64,000 nt of DNA from Streptomyces sp. SID13726 (lineage in GTDB: Bacteria > Actinomycetota > Actinomycetes > Streptomycetales > Streptomycetaceae). Within the stretch, counting starts at the first letter, position 1; each line of letters starts with the position of its first letter. The translations under genes were made by a program, and so were the position numbers. Location of the stretch: positions 182,506 through 246,505 of the forward strand of contig NZ_JAAGLY010000014.1 in the NCBI RefSeq assembly GCF_010548375.1. The letters are read 5' to 3'. Of the stretch, positions 43,851 to 52,384 are shown in pieces. Below the pieces are notes generated by a model. The model was not told the origin of the DNA. It ran no database searches and saw only the letters and a list, made by a program, of their open reading frames with translations.

Positions 43851-44882
43851 TCAGGCGGCCGAAGCCTTGAGCTCGTCGTAGCGGTGGCAGGCGACGGCGA
43901 CCGCTTCGTGGTCGGTGAGTTCGGGCCGGCTCGTGCGGCAGAGGTCCTGGGCGAAGGGACAGCGTGGGGCGAAGTCGCAGCCCTGCTCCGTACGTCCCGA
44001 GGGCGCGACGGCGGCGACCGTACGCCGTCGCTCCGCCTGGCGGCGGCGCTGGATCTCGGGGTCCGGGACCGGGGCCGCGGCAAGCAGCGCCCTGGTGTAG
44101 GGGTGCGCGGGACGTTCGGCGATCCGGGCGGCCGGGCCGCGTTCGACCACCCGGCCTGCGTACAGGACCACGATGGTGTCGCTCAGGTAGCGCACCACGG
44201 CCAGGTCGTGCGAGACGAACAGATAGCTCAGGCCGCGGCTGAGCTTGAGCCGGGCCAGCAGGTTGAGCACCTGCGCCTGCACGGAGAGATCGAGGGCGCT
44301 GACCGCCTCGTCGCACACCACGAACTCCGGCTCCATCACCAACGCCCTCGCGATCGCGATGCGTTGACGCTGACCGCCCGAGAAAGCCGCCGGGTAGCGG
44401 TGAGCAGCGCCCGTCGGCAGGCCCACGTCGGCCAGGGCGGCCAGCACCCGCTCCCGGATGGCGACCTCGGGCAGGCCCACGTTGTGTCGTAGCGCCTCGG
44501 CGAGGGTGTCGCCGACGGTGTGGGCCGGGTTCATGGAGCCGTACGGGTCCTGGAAGACCACCTGCATCCGGCGGGCCAGCAACCGACGGTCGGCACGGGT
44601 GCTGTGCGTGATGTCAGCGCCGTCGAACTCGATGCCGCCGCCGGTCGCCGGGACCAGCCCGAGGATCGCCGAGCCGATGGTCGACTTGCCCGAGCCGGAC
44701 TCGCCCACGAGTCCGACGGTCTCGCCGCGTCGCACCGTCAGATCGACCCCGCGCACGGCGTGCACCGCACCTGAGCGACGGCCCGGCCGGCGGTAGGAGA
44801 CGCTCAGGTCGCGCACGTCGAGCAGGGCTGTTCCTGCGTCCGCGCCCGGCAACAGGGCGGCGCTCCGGGTGTGTTCAGTCAT
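43851..44882 (-). CDS. Oligopeptide/dipeptide ABC transporter ATPase (OppF/DppF-like)
   Basis: 343 residues. Walker A GESGSGKST, Q-loop VFQDPYGSMNP, signature FSGGQRQRIA, Walker B FVVCDEAVSALD and switch His VSHDLA. The C-terminal oligopeptide-transporter extension has the Cys cluster GCDFAPRCPFAQDLC. The ATG overlaps the upstream gene by 8 nt. Together with the ATPase half of the preceding fusion it would form the heterodimeric motor of the importer. Confidence 0.93.
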   Translation of the reverse strand: MTEHTRSAALLPGADAGTALLDVRDLSVSYRRPGRRSGAVHAVRGVDLTVRRGETVGLVGESGSGKSTIGSAILGLVPATGGGIEFDGADITHSTRADRRLLARRMQVVFQDPYGSMNPAHTVGDTLAEALRHNVGLPEVAIRERVLAALADVGLPTGAAHRYPAAFSGGQRQRIAIARALVMEPEFVVCDEAVSALDLSVQAQVLNLLARLKLSRGLSYLFVSHDLAVVRYLSDTIVVLYAGRVVERGPAARIAERPAHPYTRALLAAAPVPDPEIQRRRQAERRRTVAAVAPSGRTEQGCDFAPRCPFAQDLCRTSRPELTDHEAVAVACHRYDELKASAA

Positions 44883-46887
44883 GGACCGTTTCTCCGATCA
44901 GCTCGACGGGCCGGATGCACCGTGCCGAGCGCTCCAGGGCCGCCAACCGGGAGATGACGACGGGCTTCTCGCGGCAGGCGTCGGTCACGCGCGGGCAGCG
45001 GTTCTGGAAGTGGCAGCCCACCGGCCACTCGGGCGGCGGCGGTACGGCACCCTCGACGGCGGGCAGCGGTTCGCCCGGCACCGCGTGGTGCGGGTCGGAA
45101 CTCAGCAGGCCGGCGGTGTAGGGGTGGGCCGGTGCGGTGACGAGCGCGGTGACCTCGGCCTCCTCGACGACCTCGCCGGCGTACATCACCACGGCCCGGT
45201 CGCACAGGTCGGCGAGCACGCCCCAGTCGTGGGTGATGAGGAGGACGGCCGTGCCGGTCTTCCGGAGTTCGCGCAGGAGGTCGAGAATCTCGGCCTGTAC
45301 GGTCACGTCGAGCGCGGTGGTCGGCTCGTCGGCGATGACGAGGGCGGGGTGCCCGGCCAACGCGGCAGCGATGCCCACGCGTTGGGCCATGCCGCCGGAC
45401 AACTGGTGCGGGTGGCCTGCCGCGACCCGGGCCGGATCGGGCAGCCGCACCAGTTCGAACAGCTCCAGGGCACGTTGTCGGGCCTCCTTGCGGGTACAGC
45501 CGGTGTGCAGGCGGACGACCTCGGCGACCTGGGCTCCTGCGGTGAAGGACGGGTCGAGACCGGAGACGGGGTCCTGGGAGATCCATCCGATACGGCGACC
45601 TCGGACCCGGCGGAGCGAAGCGGCGTCAGCCTGTGCGAGGTCGTTCCCCTCGAACCGGATGGTGCCGGCGGTGATCTCGCCGCCTGCGGGGAGCATTCCC
45701 AGCACAGAGGTCGCCGTGACGGTCTTCCCGCAGCCGGTCTCGCCGACGATGCCCAGCACTTCGCCGGCCCGCAGGTCGAAGGAGACGTCCCGGATGACCT
45801 CGGTCGGTGTCCCGTCGATGGGCAGCGCGACCGTCAGTCCGCGGACCGACAGCAAGGCGTCCTCGGTAGGCGCGGCCAGCGCCGACACGGAGGTCCTGGG
45901 CACCTGGAGAAGGGACTGCCGAGCCGCACGGCGGCGGGAGGGCGGCTTGTCGGCCGGGGGCGCGTACCGTTCGGCGAGTGTGTCGCGCATGCCGTCGCTG
46001 AGCAGGCCGAGCGCCAGGATGAAGCTGATGATCATGAACCCGGAGGGCACGAGGAGCCACGGGTCGGTGCCGATGTTCTTGGAGGCCTCGGCGATCATGC
46101 TGCCCCAGCTGGCCTCGGTGGTGCCGAGGCCGAGGAAGCCGAGCCCGGTCTCCAGGAGTACGGCGTAGGCGCCGTACACGGAGGCCTGGACGAGGATGAC
46201 TCCGGCGACGCGGGGCAGGACGTGCCGCCGGATGATGACCCGGTCCCGGATGCCGCCCGCGATCGCGGCGCGTACGTAGAGCTCCTCCTTGACGCCGAGT
46301 GTGGCGGAACGGACGACCCGGGCGAGCAGGGGGGCGCCGAGGATGCCGTTGGCGGCCATGGCGGCGCTCTCGTCGTTCGTGAACACCGAGAGGACCACGA
46401 GGAGCACGATGATGACGGGTACCGCGGATATGAGGTCGGCGGTCTTGAGTACGAGCCGGTCGAACCAGCCGCCGCGGTAGCCCGCGACCATGCCGGCCGG
46501 GACACCGAGGGTCAGATACACCGCCAGCGTGATGAGCACGCCGAGCAGGGTGACCTGGCCGCCGTGCATCAGTCGGCTCAGTACGTCCCGGCCAAGTTCC
46601 CCGGTGCCCAGCCAGTGCGCGCCGCTCGGCCCGTCGAGAGCGGCGGTCAGGTCCTGCTCGTCGGTTCCGTAAGGGGCGATCCAGCCGGCGGTGAGGGTGA
46701 CGAGGAGGACCAGCAGGAGGTAGGCGGCGGAAGCCGCCGCGGCCCGTTTGCGGACGAACCGAGCGGCGAAGCTCAAAGGCCGGGACGCCGACCGCTGGGC
46801 CGCACGGGCCGTCCCGGCATCCCTCGGCTCTGCGCCCGTCAGGTTCGCGCCGTTCGGTTCCGCGCTCTTCATGTCGGTGCCCTTCAT
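44875..46887 (-). CDS. Fused ABC permease-ATPase (DppC-DppD type)
   Basis: 670 residues joining two usual proteins. Residues 1-310 are a DppC-like permease: membrane segments, HWLGTGELGRDVLSRLMHG, and the coupling-helix loop near VRAAIAGG. From about 345 comes a full ATPase: Walker A GETGCGKT, Q-loop ISQDPVSGLDP, signature LSGGMAQRV, Walker B LVIADEPTTALD, His in ITHDWG, and a Cys-containing C-terminal extension. No break or stop separates the halves. Start and stop each overlap the neighbouring operon genes. Such fusions are known in some actinobacterial peptide importers. Confidence 0.9.
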   Translation of the reverse strand: MKGTDMKSAEPNGANLTGAEPRDAGTARAAQRSASRPLSFAARFVRKRAAAASAAYLLLVLLVTLTAGWIAPYGTDEQDLTAALDGPSGAHWLGTGELGRDVLSRLMHGGQVTLLGVLITLAVYLTLGVPAGMVAGYRGGWFDRLVLKTADLISAVPVIIVLLVVLSVFTNDESAAMAANGILGAPLLARVVRSATLGVKEELYVRAAIAGGIRDRVIIRRHVLPRVAGVILVQASVYGAYAVLLETGLGFLGLGTTEASWGSMIAEASKNIGTDPWLLVPSGFMIISFILALGLLSDGMRDTLAERYAPPADKPPSRRRAARQSLLQVPRTSVSALAAPTEDALLSVRGLTVALPIDGTPTEVIRDVSFDLRAGEVLGIVGETGCGKTVTATSVLGMLPAGGEITAGTIRFEGNDLAQADAASLRRVRGRRIGWISQDPVSGLDPSFTAGAQVAEVVRLHTGCTRKEARQRALELFELVRLPDPARVAAGHPHQLSGGMAQRVGIAAALAGHPALVIADEPTTALDVTVQAEILDLLRELRKTGTAVLLITHDWGVLADLCDRAVVMYAGEVVEEAEVTALVTAPAHPYTAGLLSSDPHHAVPGEPLPAVEGAVPPPPEWPVGCHFQNRCPRVTDACREKPVVISRLAALERSARCIRPVELIGETVHD

Positions 46888-47822
46888 GTCCGCACCTTCG
46901 GGTTGAGCATCGTGTACACCACTTCGATCAGCAGGTTGATCAGCATCACGGTGACCGTGAAGACGAGAGCCACGCCCTGGACCATCGGGATGTCCTGGGT
47001 GGTCGCGGCGGTCACGGCCAGCCCTCCGAGACCCGGCATCACGAAGAGGGTTTCGGCGAGCACGGTGCCGCCGAACAGGGTCACCACGACCACGCCGAGC
47101 ACGGTGACGATCGGGGCGGCCGCGTTGCGCAGCACATGTCGGAAGATGACCGACCGTTCCGGGATGCCGCGCGCCCGCAGCACGCGGACGTATTCACGGT
47201 TCAGCTGGTTCAGCACGCCGTCCCGGGTCTGCTTGGCCACGGGCGCCGTGGCAGGCACGCCCAGGGTGAGCACCGGCAGTACCAGTGACTCGAACCACTG
47301 CGTCGGCGAGTCGGTGAAGGGGACGTACCCCGTGGCCGGGAAGACGGGCAGCTGCACGGCGAACGCGGTCATCAGGACGAGCCCGAACCAGAAGTTGGGC
47401 ACCGCGAGTCCGACCAGCGCGATGCCGTCCACGGCACGGCCCAACCAGCCGCCCTTGAGTGCGCTGAGGACACCGAGGGTGACTCCCGCGATGGCGGCCA
47501 CCAGGATCGCGCCGCCGATGAGCGACAGCGTGACGGTCAGCCGGGAGCTGAGCTGGTCGCTCACGGGCACGCCGGAGGTGATCGAGTTGCCGAGGTCGCC
47601 CCGGAGGGCGTGGACCAGCCAGTCCCAGTAGCGGACGGGCAGGGGATGGTCGAGGCCGAGCTGGGCGTCGACTGCCTTGACCTGGGCGGGACTCGCGTTC
47701 GCGCCCAGGATCGTACGGCCGGGGTCGCCCGGGACCAGGCTGGTCAGGACGAACGTCAGGACGGTCACGCCGAACACCACGGGGACGGCGCCGACCAGCC
47801 AACGGAAGAGGATCCTGTGCAT
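46884..47822 (-). CDS. Peptide/nickel-type ABC transporter permease (DppB-like)
   Basis: 312 residues, six membrane helices. N-terminal FRWLVGAVPVVFGVTVLTFV, periplasmic loop with LGLDHPLPVRYWDWL, and the cytoplasmic loop EYVRVLRARGIPERSVIFRH that contacts the ATPase. The stop overlaps the start of the permease-ATPase fusion by 4 nt. It lies 63 bp after the binding-protein gene, with a strong hairpin between that probably lowers its expression relative to the binding protein. Confidence 0.92.
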   Translation of the reverse strand: MHRILFRWLVGAVPVVFGVTVLTFVLTSLVPGDPGRTILGANASPAQVKAVDAQLGLDHPLPVRYWDWLVHALRGDLGNSITSGVPVSDQLSSRLTVTLSLIGGAILVAAIAGVTLGVLSALKGGWLGRAVDGIALVGLAVPNFWFGLVLMTAFAVQLPVFPATGYVPFTDSPTQWFESLVLPVLTLGVPATAPVAKQTRDGVLNQLNREYVRVLRARGIPERSVIFRHVLRNAAAPIVTVLGVVVVTLFGGTVLAETLFVMPGLGGLAVTAATTQDIPMVQGVALVFTVTVMLINLLIEVVYTMLNPKVRT

Positions 47823-47845
47823 TTCACCTCACGGCTCTATCTGGG

Positions 47846-47880
47846 CCGGGCGGCCCCCTGGTCAGGGAGGGGCCGCCCGG
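47846..47880 (-). terminator. Intra-operon hairpin between binding protein and permease
   Basis: CCGGGCGGCCCC (47846-47857) pairs with GGGGCCGCCCGG (47869-47880), 11-nt loop, 5 bp after the binding-protein stop. It likely acts as a partial terminator or mRNA stabiliser. Confidence 0.75.
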
Positions 47881-47885
47881 AGCTG

Positions 47886-49511
47886 TTACTTGGTGGCGTA
47901 GATGGCGAGCGGACTCACGAAGGGCGCTCCCGCGCTGACCTTCACACCGCCGATGCCGGGGCGGACGTAGTAGTTGACGGGGGTGAAGGCGACCGGTGCG
48001 TACCAGGCGTTCTTCACCAAGTACTCCTGCATCTGCCGGTCGAGTTCGGCGCGTTCGGCCGGTGCGGCGGCGGCCGCCTTGTTGAAGAGGGTGGTCAGTT
48101 CGGGTGCGGTGCTGCCGAAGCCGTTGAACACCTTCGAGCCGGGCATGAACAGGTCCAGGCCCTCCAGGTACATCGGTTCCTCGGTGAACCCGCCGGAGAC
48201 GGCCGGGTACTTGTGGTTGGTCTGGTTCTCGACGAAGGAGGTGATGCTGGTGACGGCGGTGACCTTCACCTTGATCCCGACCTTGGAGAGCTGACCGGCG
48301 ATCGCCTCGGCCATGGTGTCGAAGCCGACGAACGTGGCCGCCAGGACGGGGAGTTCGAATCCGTCCGGGTAGCCGGCCTCCTTGAGCAGCTGCTTCGCCT
48401 TCGTCGGGTTGTAGGCGTAGTAGTCGGCGAGGTCGTCCGAGTAGCCGTCGCCGCCCTTGATGACGGTCTGCACGGTCGGCGTGCCACTGGAGCCGAGCAG
48501 GGCCTTGGTGACGGCGTCGCGGTCGATGGCGTAGTTGATCGCCTGCCGTACTCGGACGTCACCGAGCGGCTTGGACACCTCGCCGCCGCGGTCGATCAGG
48601 CTCAGGCCCTGGAGGATCACCGGCAGACCCACGGTGCTCATACCGGCGGACTTCGCGGAGGCGGCGGAGGTGTAGTCGCCCTTGTAGACATCGACCTGAC
48701 CGGTCTTCATGGCGTTGACCGCGGTCTGGCCGTTCTGCACGATCCGGATCACGATCTTCTTGTAGTGCTGCTTGGACTTGTCGTAGTAGTCCGGGTTCGC
48801 GGTGTAGGTGTAGTGGTCGCTGGCCACGCTGTCGGAGGGCGAGTACATGTACGGACCGGCGCCCTGGCTGGCCTTGGTCGGCGTCAGGTTCGCCGGATCG
48901 GCCAGGCCCTTCGGACTGATGATCTGGCCGATGCCGTAGGACTGGGTCAGCAGGGTCGGCAGGATCGGGTTCGCCTTGGCGAGCTTGATGGTCAGCCCGA
49001 GGTCACCGGAGGTCGCGATCGTCGCGTCGGTCAGGTAGTGGGCCTGGTTGCCCTGGGCCTTCTTCGCGTACTCCAGCGACGCCTTCACCGCGTCGGCGGT
49101 CACCGGCGTGCCGTCGGCGAACTTCACGCCCGAGCGCAGGGTGACGGACAGCTCCTTGTTGCCGGTGCCGACGTACTTCCAGGACTTGGCCAGCGCCGGC
49201 TGCACGGTGCCCTCGGGGGAGAGGTAGAACAGCGACTCGTACGACAGCATCGTGAAGTCGACGAACCCGAGGTCGAGGCTGCCCGGGTTGAGCGTGGGCG
49301 GGGCCTGCTGTTCGGCGACGGTCAGGGTGTCACCGGCGACCTTGGTACCGCTGGTGGAGCCACTGCCGGCGGCGGCTCCACCGGTGCCTCCTCCGCACGC
49401 GGCGAGTGTGAGGGTGAGGGCGGTGCACAGAGCGGCAAGGCCGCCGCCGGGTCGGATGGACCGGCGCGTTCTCGGTGCGGCGGGTCGGGGTGCGGCATCG
49501 TGGGACGTCAT
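47886..49511 (-). CDS. Extracellular solute-binding lipoprotein (family 5, peptide-type)
   Basis: 541 residues. The signal peptide ends in the lipobox LTLAAC, so it is a lipoprotein. The SBP_bac_5 fold is indicated by PPTLNPGSLDLGFVDFTMLSY, KFADGTPVTADAVKASLEYA, VRQAINYAIDRDAV and KQLLKEAGYPDGFEL. Family 5 proteins bind peptides, but also glycosides, opines and other small molecules. First gene of the ABC-ALDH operon; AAGGAGAG lies 4 nt before the ATG. The actual ligand is not predictable, though the operon's aldehyde dehydrogenase argues against a simple peptide role. Confidence 0.92.
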   Translation of the reverse strand: MTSHDAAPRPAAPRTRRSIRPGGGLAALCTALTLTLAACGGGTGGAAAGSGSTSGTKVAGDTLTVAEQQAPPTLNPGSLDLGFVDFTMLSYESLFYLSPEGTVQPALAKSWKYVGTGNKELSVTLRSGVKFADGTPVTADAVKASLEYAKKAQGNQAHYLTDATIATSGDLGLTIKLAKANPILPTLLTQSYGIGQIISPKGLADPANLTPTKASQGAGPYMYSPSDSVASDHYTYTANPDYYDKSKQHYKKIVIRIVQNGQTAVNAMKTGQVDVYKGDYTSAASAKSAGMSTVGLPVILQGLSLIDRGGEVSKPLGDVRVRQAINYAIDRDAVTKALLGSSGTPTVQTVIKGGDGYSDDLADYYAYNPTKAKQLLKEAGYPDGFELPVLAATFVGFDTMAEAIAGQLSKVGIKVKVTAVTSITSFVENQTNHKYPAVSGGFTEEPMYLEGLDLFMPGSKVFNGFGSTAPELTTLFNKAAAAAPAERAELDRQMQEYLVKNAWYAPVAFTPVNYYVRPGIGGVKVSAGAPFVSPLAIYATK

Positions 49512-50076
49512 TGTCTCTCCTTGCTCTGAGCCAGGCGGGCGTGGCCTCGGACTCGGACGGGGGACCGACGGGGTCCGCCCGCCACGGAGGTCGGCTCCGC
49601 GTATGTCGGCGGACCAACAGGGATATGAGCAGGCCTGAGAGGCGTGTTCCGGATCCCGGTTTCAGGAGTCGGGTGTGCCGGTGGCGTCCTGTGGGGCGTC
49701 CGCCTGCGCCTGTTCTGCGGGAGTGGGCGAGTCGGCCGTCGGGCCGAAGAGGGAGTGGTCGCGTCGCGTGGACCGCCGCGTGACCACGGCCGGGGGCCGT
49801 GCGGGACGCGCGGTGACTGATGAGCGGCGCCGAACCGGAGGTGATCCCGCTGCTCGCGAGGGTGGGGCTCAGGGCTACTGCCGCACCGGGGGCTGGCCGG
49901 TGAACCAGGACGAGGGCGGCCCGGTGCTGTAACCCTGCTGAAACGCTGCGGTGGTGTCTACAGGTCGTACAAGACCAAGTTGGTCACGGATCCGAAAGAT
50001 AAGTGTGCGGGCCCCGCGATGTACAGTGTGGCCGCCGTGTCGCGGGCGGCTTCACCGGGCCCGATTCATGGCCGTA
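49512..50076. other. 565-bp intergenic region upstream of the ABC operon
   Basis: It contains no recognised gene. It must include the promoter for the binding-protein operon. A 13-bp palindrome GACCAAGTTGGTC is at 49973-49985, near an AT-richer patch, but it is far from the operon start. Short plus-strand frames look non-coding. Confidence 0.5.
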
Positions 50077-50880
50077 TCAGCCCAGCAGGCCGTGCAGCGA
50101 GTCCGCGGTCGCCCGGACGAGATCGGTCCAGCCCAGGAGCGTCTCGCGGGACTCCAGGTAGGTGATGGCGGAGATGCTGACGCCGCCGATGACCGTGCCC
50201 TTGGCGTCCCGGACCGGGGCGCCGATGCAGTGCACGCCGATTTCGTTTTCCTCCTCGTCGAGGGCGAAGCCCTGTTCGCGTACCCGGGCGAGTTCGGTGC
50301 GCAGGGCGTCGAGGTCGGTGATGGTGTGTTCGGTGCGGGCCGACAGGCCCACCCGCTGCATCAGGTCGGTGAGTTCGTCGTCGCTCAGGCTGGAGAGGAT
50401 GCATTTGCCGATCGATGTGGCGTGCAACGCCAGTTGCATGCCCACGCGCGACGAGGTCTGCACCGGCTTCGGGCTGGCGACCTTGATCAGGCAGGTCGCG
50501 GCGTCCCCGGTCCGTACCCCGAGGTGCACGGTGTTGCCGACCCGCCTGTTGAGCACTTCGAGTTCGGCCCGCATCACCTGGTCCTCCTCGCAGCCCTGGG
50601 TGACGCGGGCGGCGAGGGCCCGCAGTCTCGGCCCTGGGCCGTAGCCGCCGCTGCCGTCCGAGGCCAGGAAGGACGTCGACACCAGGCTGTTCAGGATGCG
50701 GTGCGCGCTGGCCTTGGGTACCCCGGCGGCCGCCGCGACCTCGCCGAGCCGGTGCGGGTAGCCGGGTGCCACCGCGGCTTCCAGCAGGTTGAGCGCCTTG
50801 TCGGTGGCGTTACCCGCGTTGGAGCTGCGTCCTCCTCGGCCTCGTGTCTGTGAGTCCTCTGCAGTTTCGATCCCCGCCAT
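50077..50880 (-). CDS. IclR-family regulator
   Basis: 267 residues from ATG 50880. The winged helix GEVAAAAGVPKASAHRILNS lies at about residues 45-65; the effector domain has ATCLIKVASPKPVQTSSRVG, LHATSIGKCILSSL and GVHCIGAPVRDA, as expected. The longer in-frame reading to 51144 would overlap the divergent esterase and is rejected. It lies between the ABC operon (same strand) and an esterase (divergent), and is a candidate regulator of both. Dyads are present upstream at 50915-50953. Confidence 0.9.
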   Translation of the reverse strand: MAGIETAEDSQTRGRGGRSSNAGNATDKALNLLEAAVAPGYPHRLGEVAAAAGVPKASAHRILNSLVSTSFLASDGSGGYGPGPRLRALAARVTQGCEEDQVMRAELEVLNRRVGNTVHLGVRTGDAATCLIKVASPKPVQTSSRVGMQLALHATSIGKCILSSLSDDELTDLMQRVGLSARTEHTITDLDALRTELARVREQGFALDEEENEIGVHCIGAPVRDAKGTVIGGVSISAITYLESRETLLGWTDLVRATADSLHGLLG

Positions 50881-50914
50881 TGACAAGCTCCCGTCGCACG
50901 GTTTCACTGATGGA

Positions 50915-50953
50915 CGTTCCGCTAAAGGATACGCCATTCTGCGTAATGGAACG
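50915..50953. promoter_or_regulatory. Candidate IclR operator
   Basis: Inner inverted repeat TACGC-N6-GCGTA (50930-50945) flanked by CGTTCC (50915-50920) and GGAACG (50948-50953). It lies in the gap between the divergent IclR and esterase genes, 35-73 bp from the IclR start. Confidence 0.55.
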
Positions 50954-51043
50954 CCGCCCGGAGTGGCAGGGCCGGAGGGCTGCCGGCACCGCCCCGGAGG
51001 ATCCCGGGCTTCTGTGTGAGACCCACCGAGAGGACAGCACACC

Positions 51044-51910
51044 GTGGCAGAGAAGGTCCACAAGGTACGCACCACGCCGGAACAGATGGCAGAGATCGAG
51101 CAGCAGTGGATCGACGAGGTCCGAGAGGACCAGGAACTCACCACCTTCGGTCTCTACCCCCAGCCCTCGCGCGGCAGCGCGGACGCCCAGGGCAGCTACC
51201 AGCTCTACCTGCCGCCCCAGTACGAGACCGAGCCCGAACGGCGCTTCCCTGTCATCTACTGGCTGCACGGCGGGTTCAGCAACGCCCGCCAGGGTTCCGA
51301 AATGGTTGCGCGAATCGACAAGGCCGTCCGCGGCGGGGTGATACCGCCGACGATCGTCGTCGTCCCGCAGATCCTGCCGATCGGCTGGTACGTCGACTCC
51401 AAGGACGGCGCCCGACCGCTCGCCCAGATCACCGCCTTCGACCTGGTCCACCACATGGACGGCACCTACCGGACGATCCCCGAGGCCGCCGCCCGTACCG
51501 TCGAGGGCTTCTCCATGGGCGGATTCGGCGCCCTGCACCTCGGCCTCAAGTACCCGAAGACCTTCGGCAGGGTGTCCGCGGTCGCCCCCGCGATCCTGCG
51601 CGACCTCAAGGACGAACCCGAGGACCGCGTCAACAACACCTACTTCGGCGACCAGGAGTACTACGACCTCTGCCACCCCTGGAGCCTGGTGCTGGCCAAC
51701 GCCCCTGAGCTGCGCCGCACCAGCCAGGTCCGCCTGCTGTCCGGCCGCCTCGATACCCGCCTCGCGCCGACCATCCGGGACCTGGACGCCCGCTTCACCG
51801 ACCTCGACGTCGCGCACGACTTCTTCGAGTTCCCGGACGCCGACCACGAGTACCCCGACATCATGGACGGCTACGGAGACAAGTACTACGCCTGGTGGCG
51901 CACCGCCTGA
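51044..51910 (+). CDS. Serine esterase of the esterase D/feruloyl-esterase-like family
   Basis: 288 residues, no signal peptide. RFPVIYWLHGGFSN gives the oxyanion region, the nucleophile is in EGFSMGGFGALH (about residue 155), an acid in SGRLDTR and a His in DADHEYPD. Proteins of this group include S-formylglutathione hydrolases, acetyl xylan and feruloyl esterases. GTG 51044 begins VAEKVHKVRTT. It is divergent from the IclR gene with dyads between, so is likely under its control. Substrate not determined. Confidence 0.82.
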   Translation: MAEKVHKVRTTPEQMAEIEQQWIDEVREDQELTTFGLYPQPSRGSADAQGSYQLYLPPQYETEPERRFPVIYWLHGGFSNARQGSEMVARIDKAVRGGVIPPTIVVVPQILPIGWYVDSKDGARPLAQITAFDLVHHMDGTYRTIPEAAARTVEGFSMGGFGALHLGLKYPKTFGRVSAVAPAILRDLKDEPEDRVNNTYFGDQEYYDLCHPWSLVLANAPELRRTSQVRLLSGRLDTRLAPTIRDLDARFTDLDVAHDFFEFPDADHEYPDIMDGYGDKYYAWWRTA

Positions 51911-52384
51911 TCCGGCTACGGCACCCCCTCCCGCGTGTCGCGTGGGCGGATGATTCTGGGCCCGACGATGCCCTGAACATCCCCCCGCCACTTTTCCGCT
52001 CGGCAGGCGGAGCGCGTGAACCGGCGGCGGGCGGGCTCCGTGGGCAGCCCAGAGGCCTGCCTCGGCCACGTCCCCGTCCCCGGCGGTCCGACCCGCGTTG
52101 CAGTGTCCGCGCCCAACTCGTCGCCCATGAGGCCGAGTTCGCCGGCCGTCACTACGTTCCGAGCCGGTCGCTCCACGACGATGGAGAGCGCACCGTGTGC
52201 CCCGGCGGCATCCCGGGGCACACGGCGCTACTCCAAGATGCTGTTTCCCCGCTTCCTTCGCCGTGGTCGCGGCGCATGCACGGTCGAGCCGAAGCACCCG
52301 TGCTCAGGCCTCGCGTGCGTCGCCCGCTCACCACGGTCGGCCATGCCCGGATCATGGCCCAACCCTCCTGGAAAGAGAAAGCGC
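51911..52384. other. 474-bp gap without recognised gene
   Basis: Between two esterase genes on the same strand. A 101-codon minus-strand frame (51916-52221) has no recognisable features. GGAAAGAGAAAG near 52370 is the ribosome site of the next gene. The rest may include its promoter, but no strong dyad was seen. Confidence 0.55.

Noticed and set aside
41895..49529. Very long open frames opposite the ABC/aldehyde dehydrogenase operon, up to 920 codons
   Set aside because: They are antisense to genes with full motif sets, their translations are Gly/Arg/Asp-rich and low in family features, and long antisense frames are expected at this GC content.
49973..49985. GACCAAGTTGGTC palindrome upstream of the ABC operon
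   Set aside because: It is 460 bp from the operon start, has no second copy, and a 13-bp palindrome can occur by chance; kept only as a remark in the intergenic entry.
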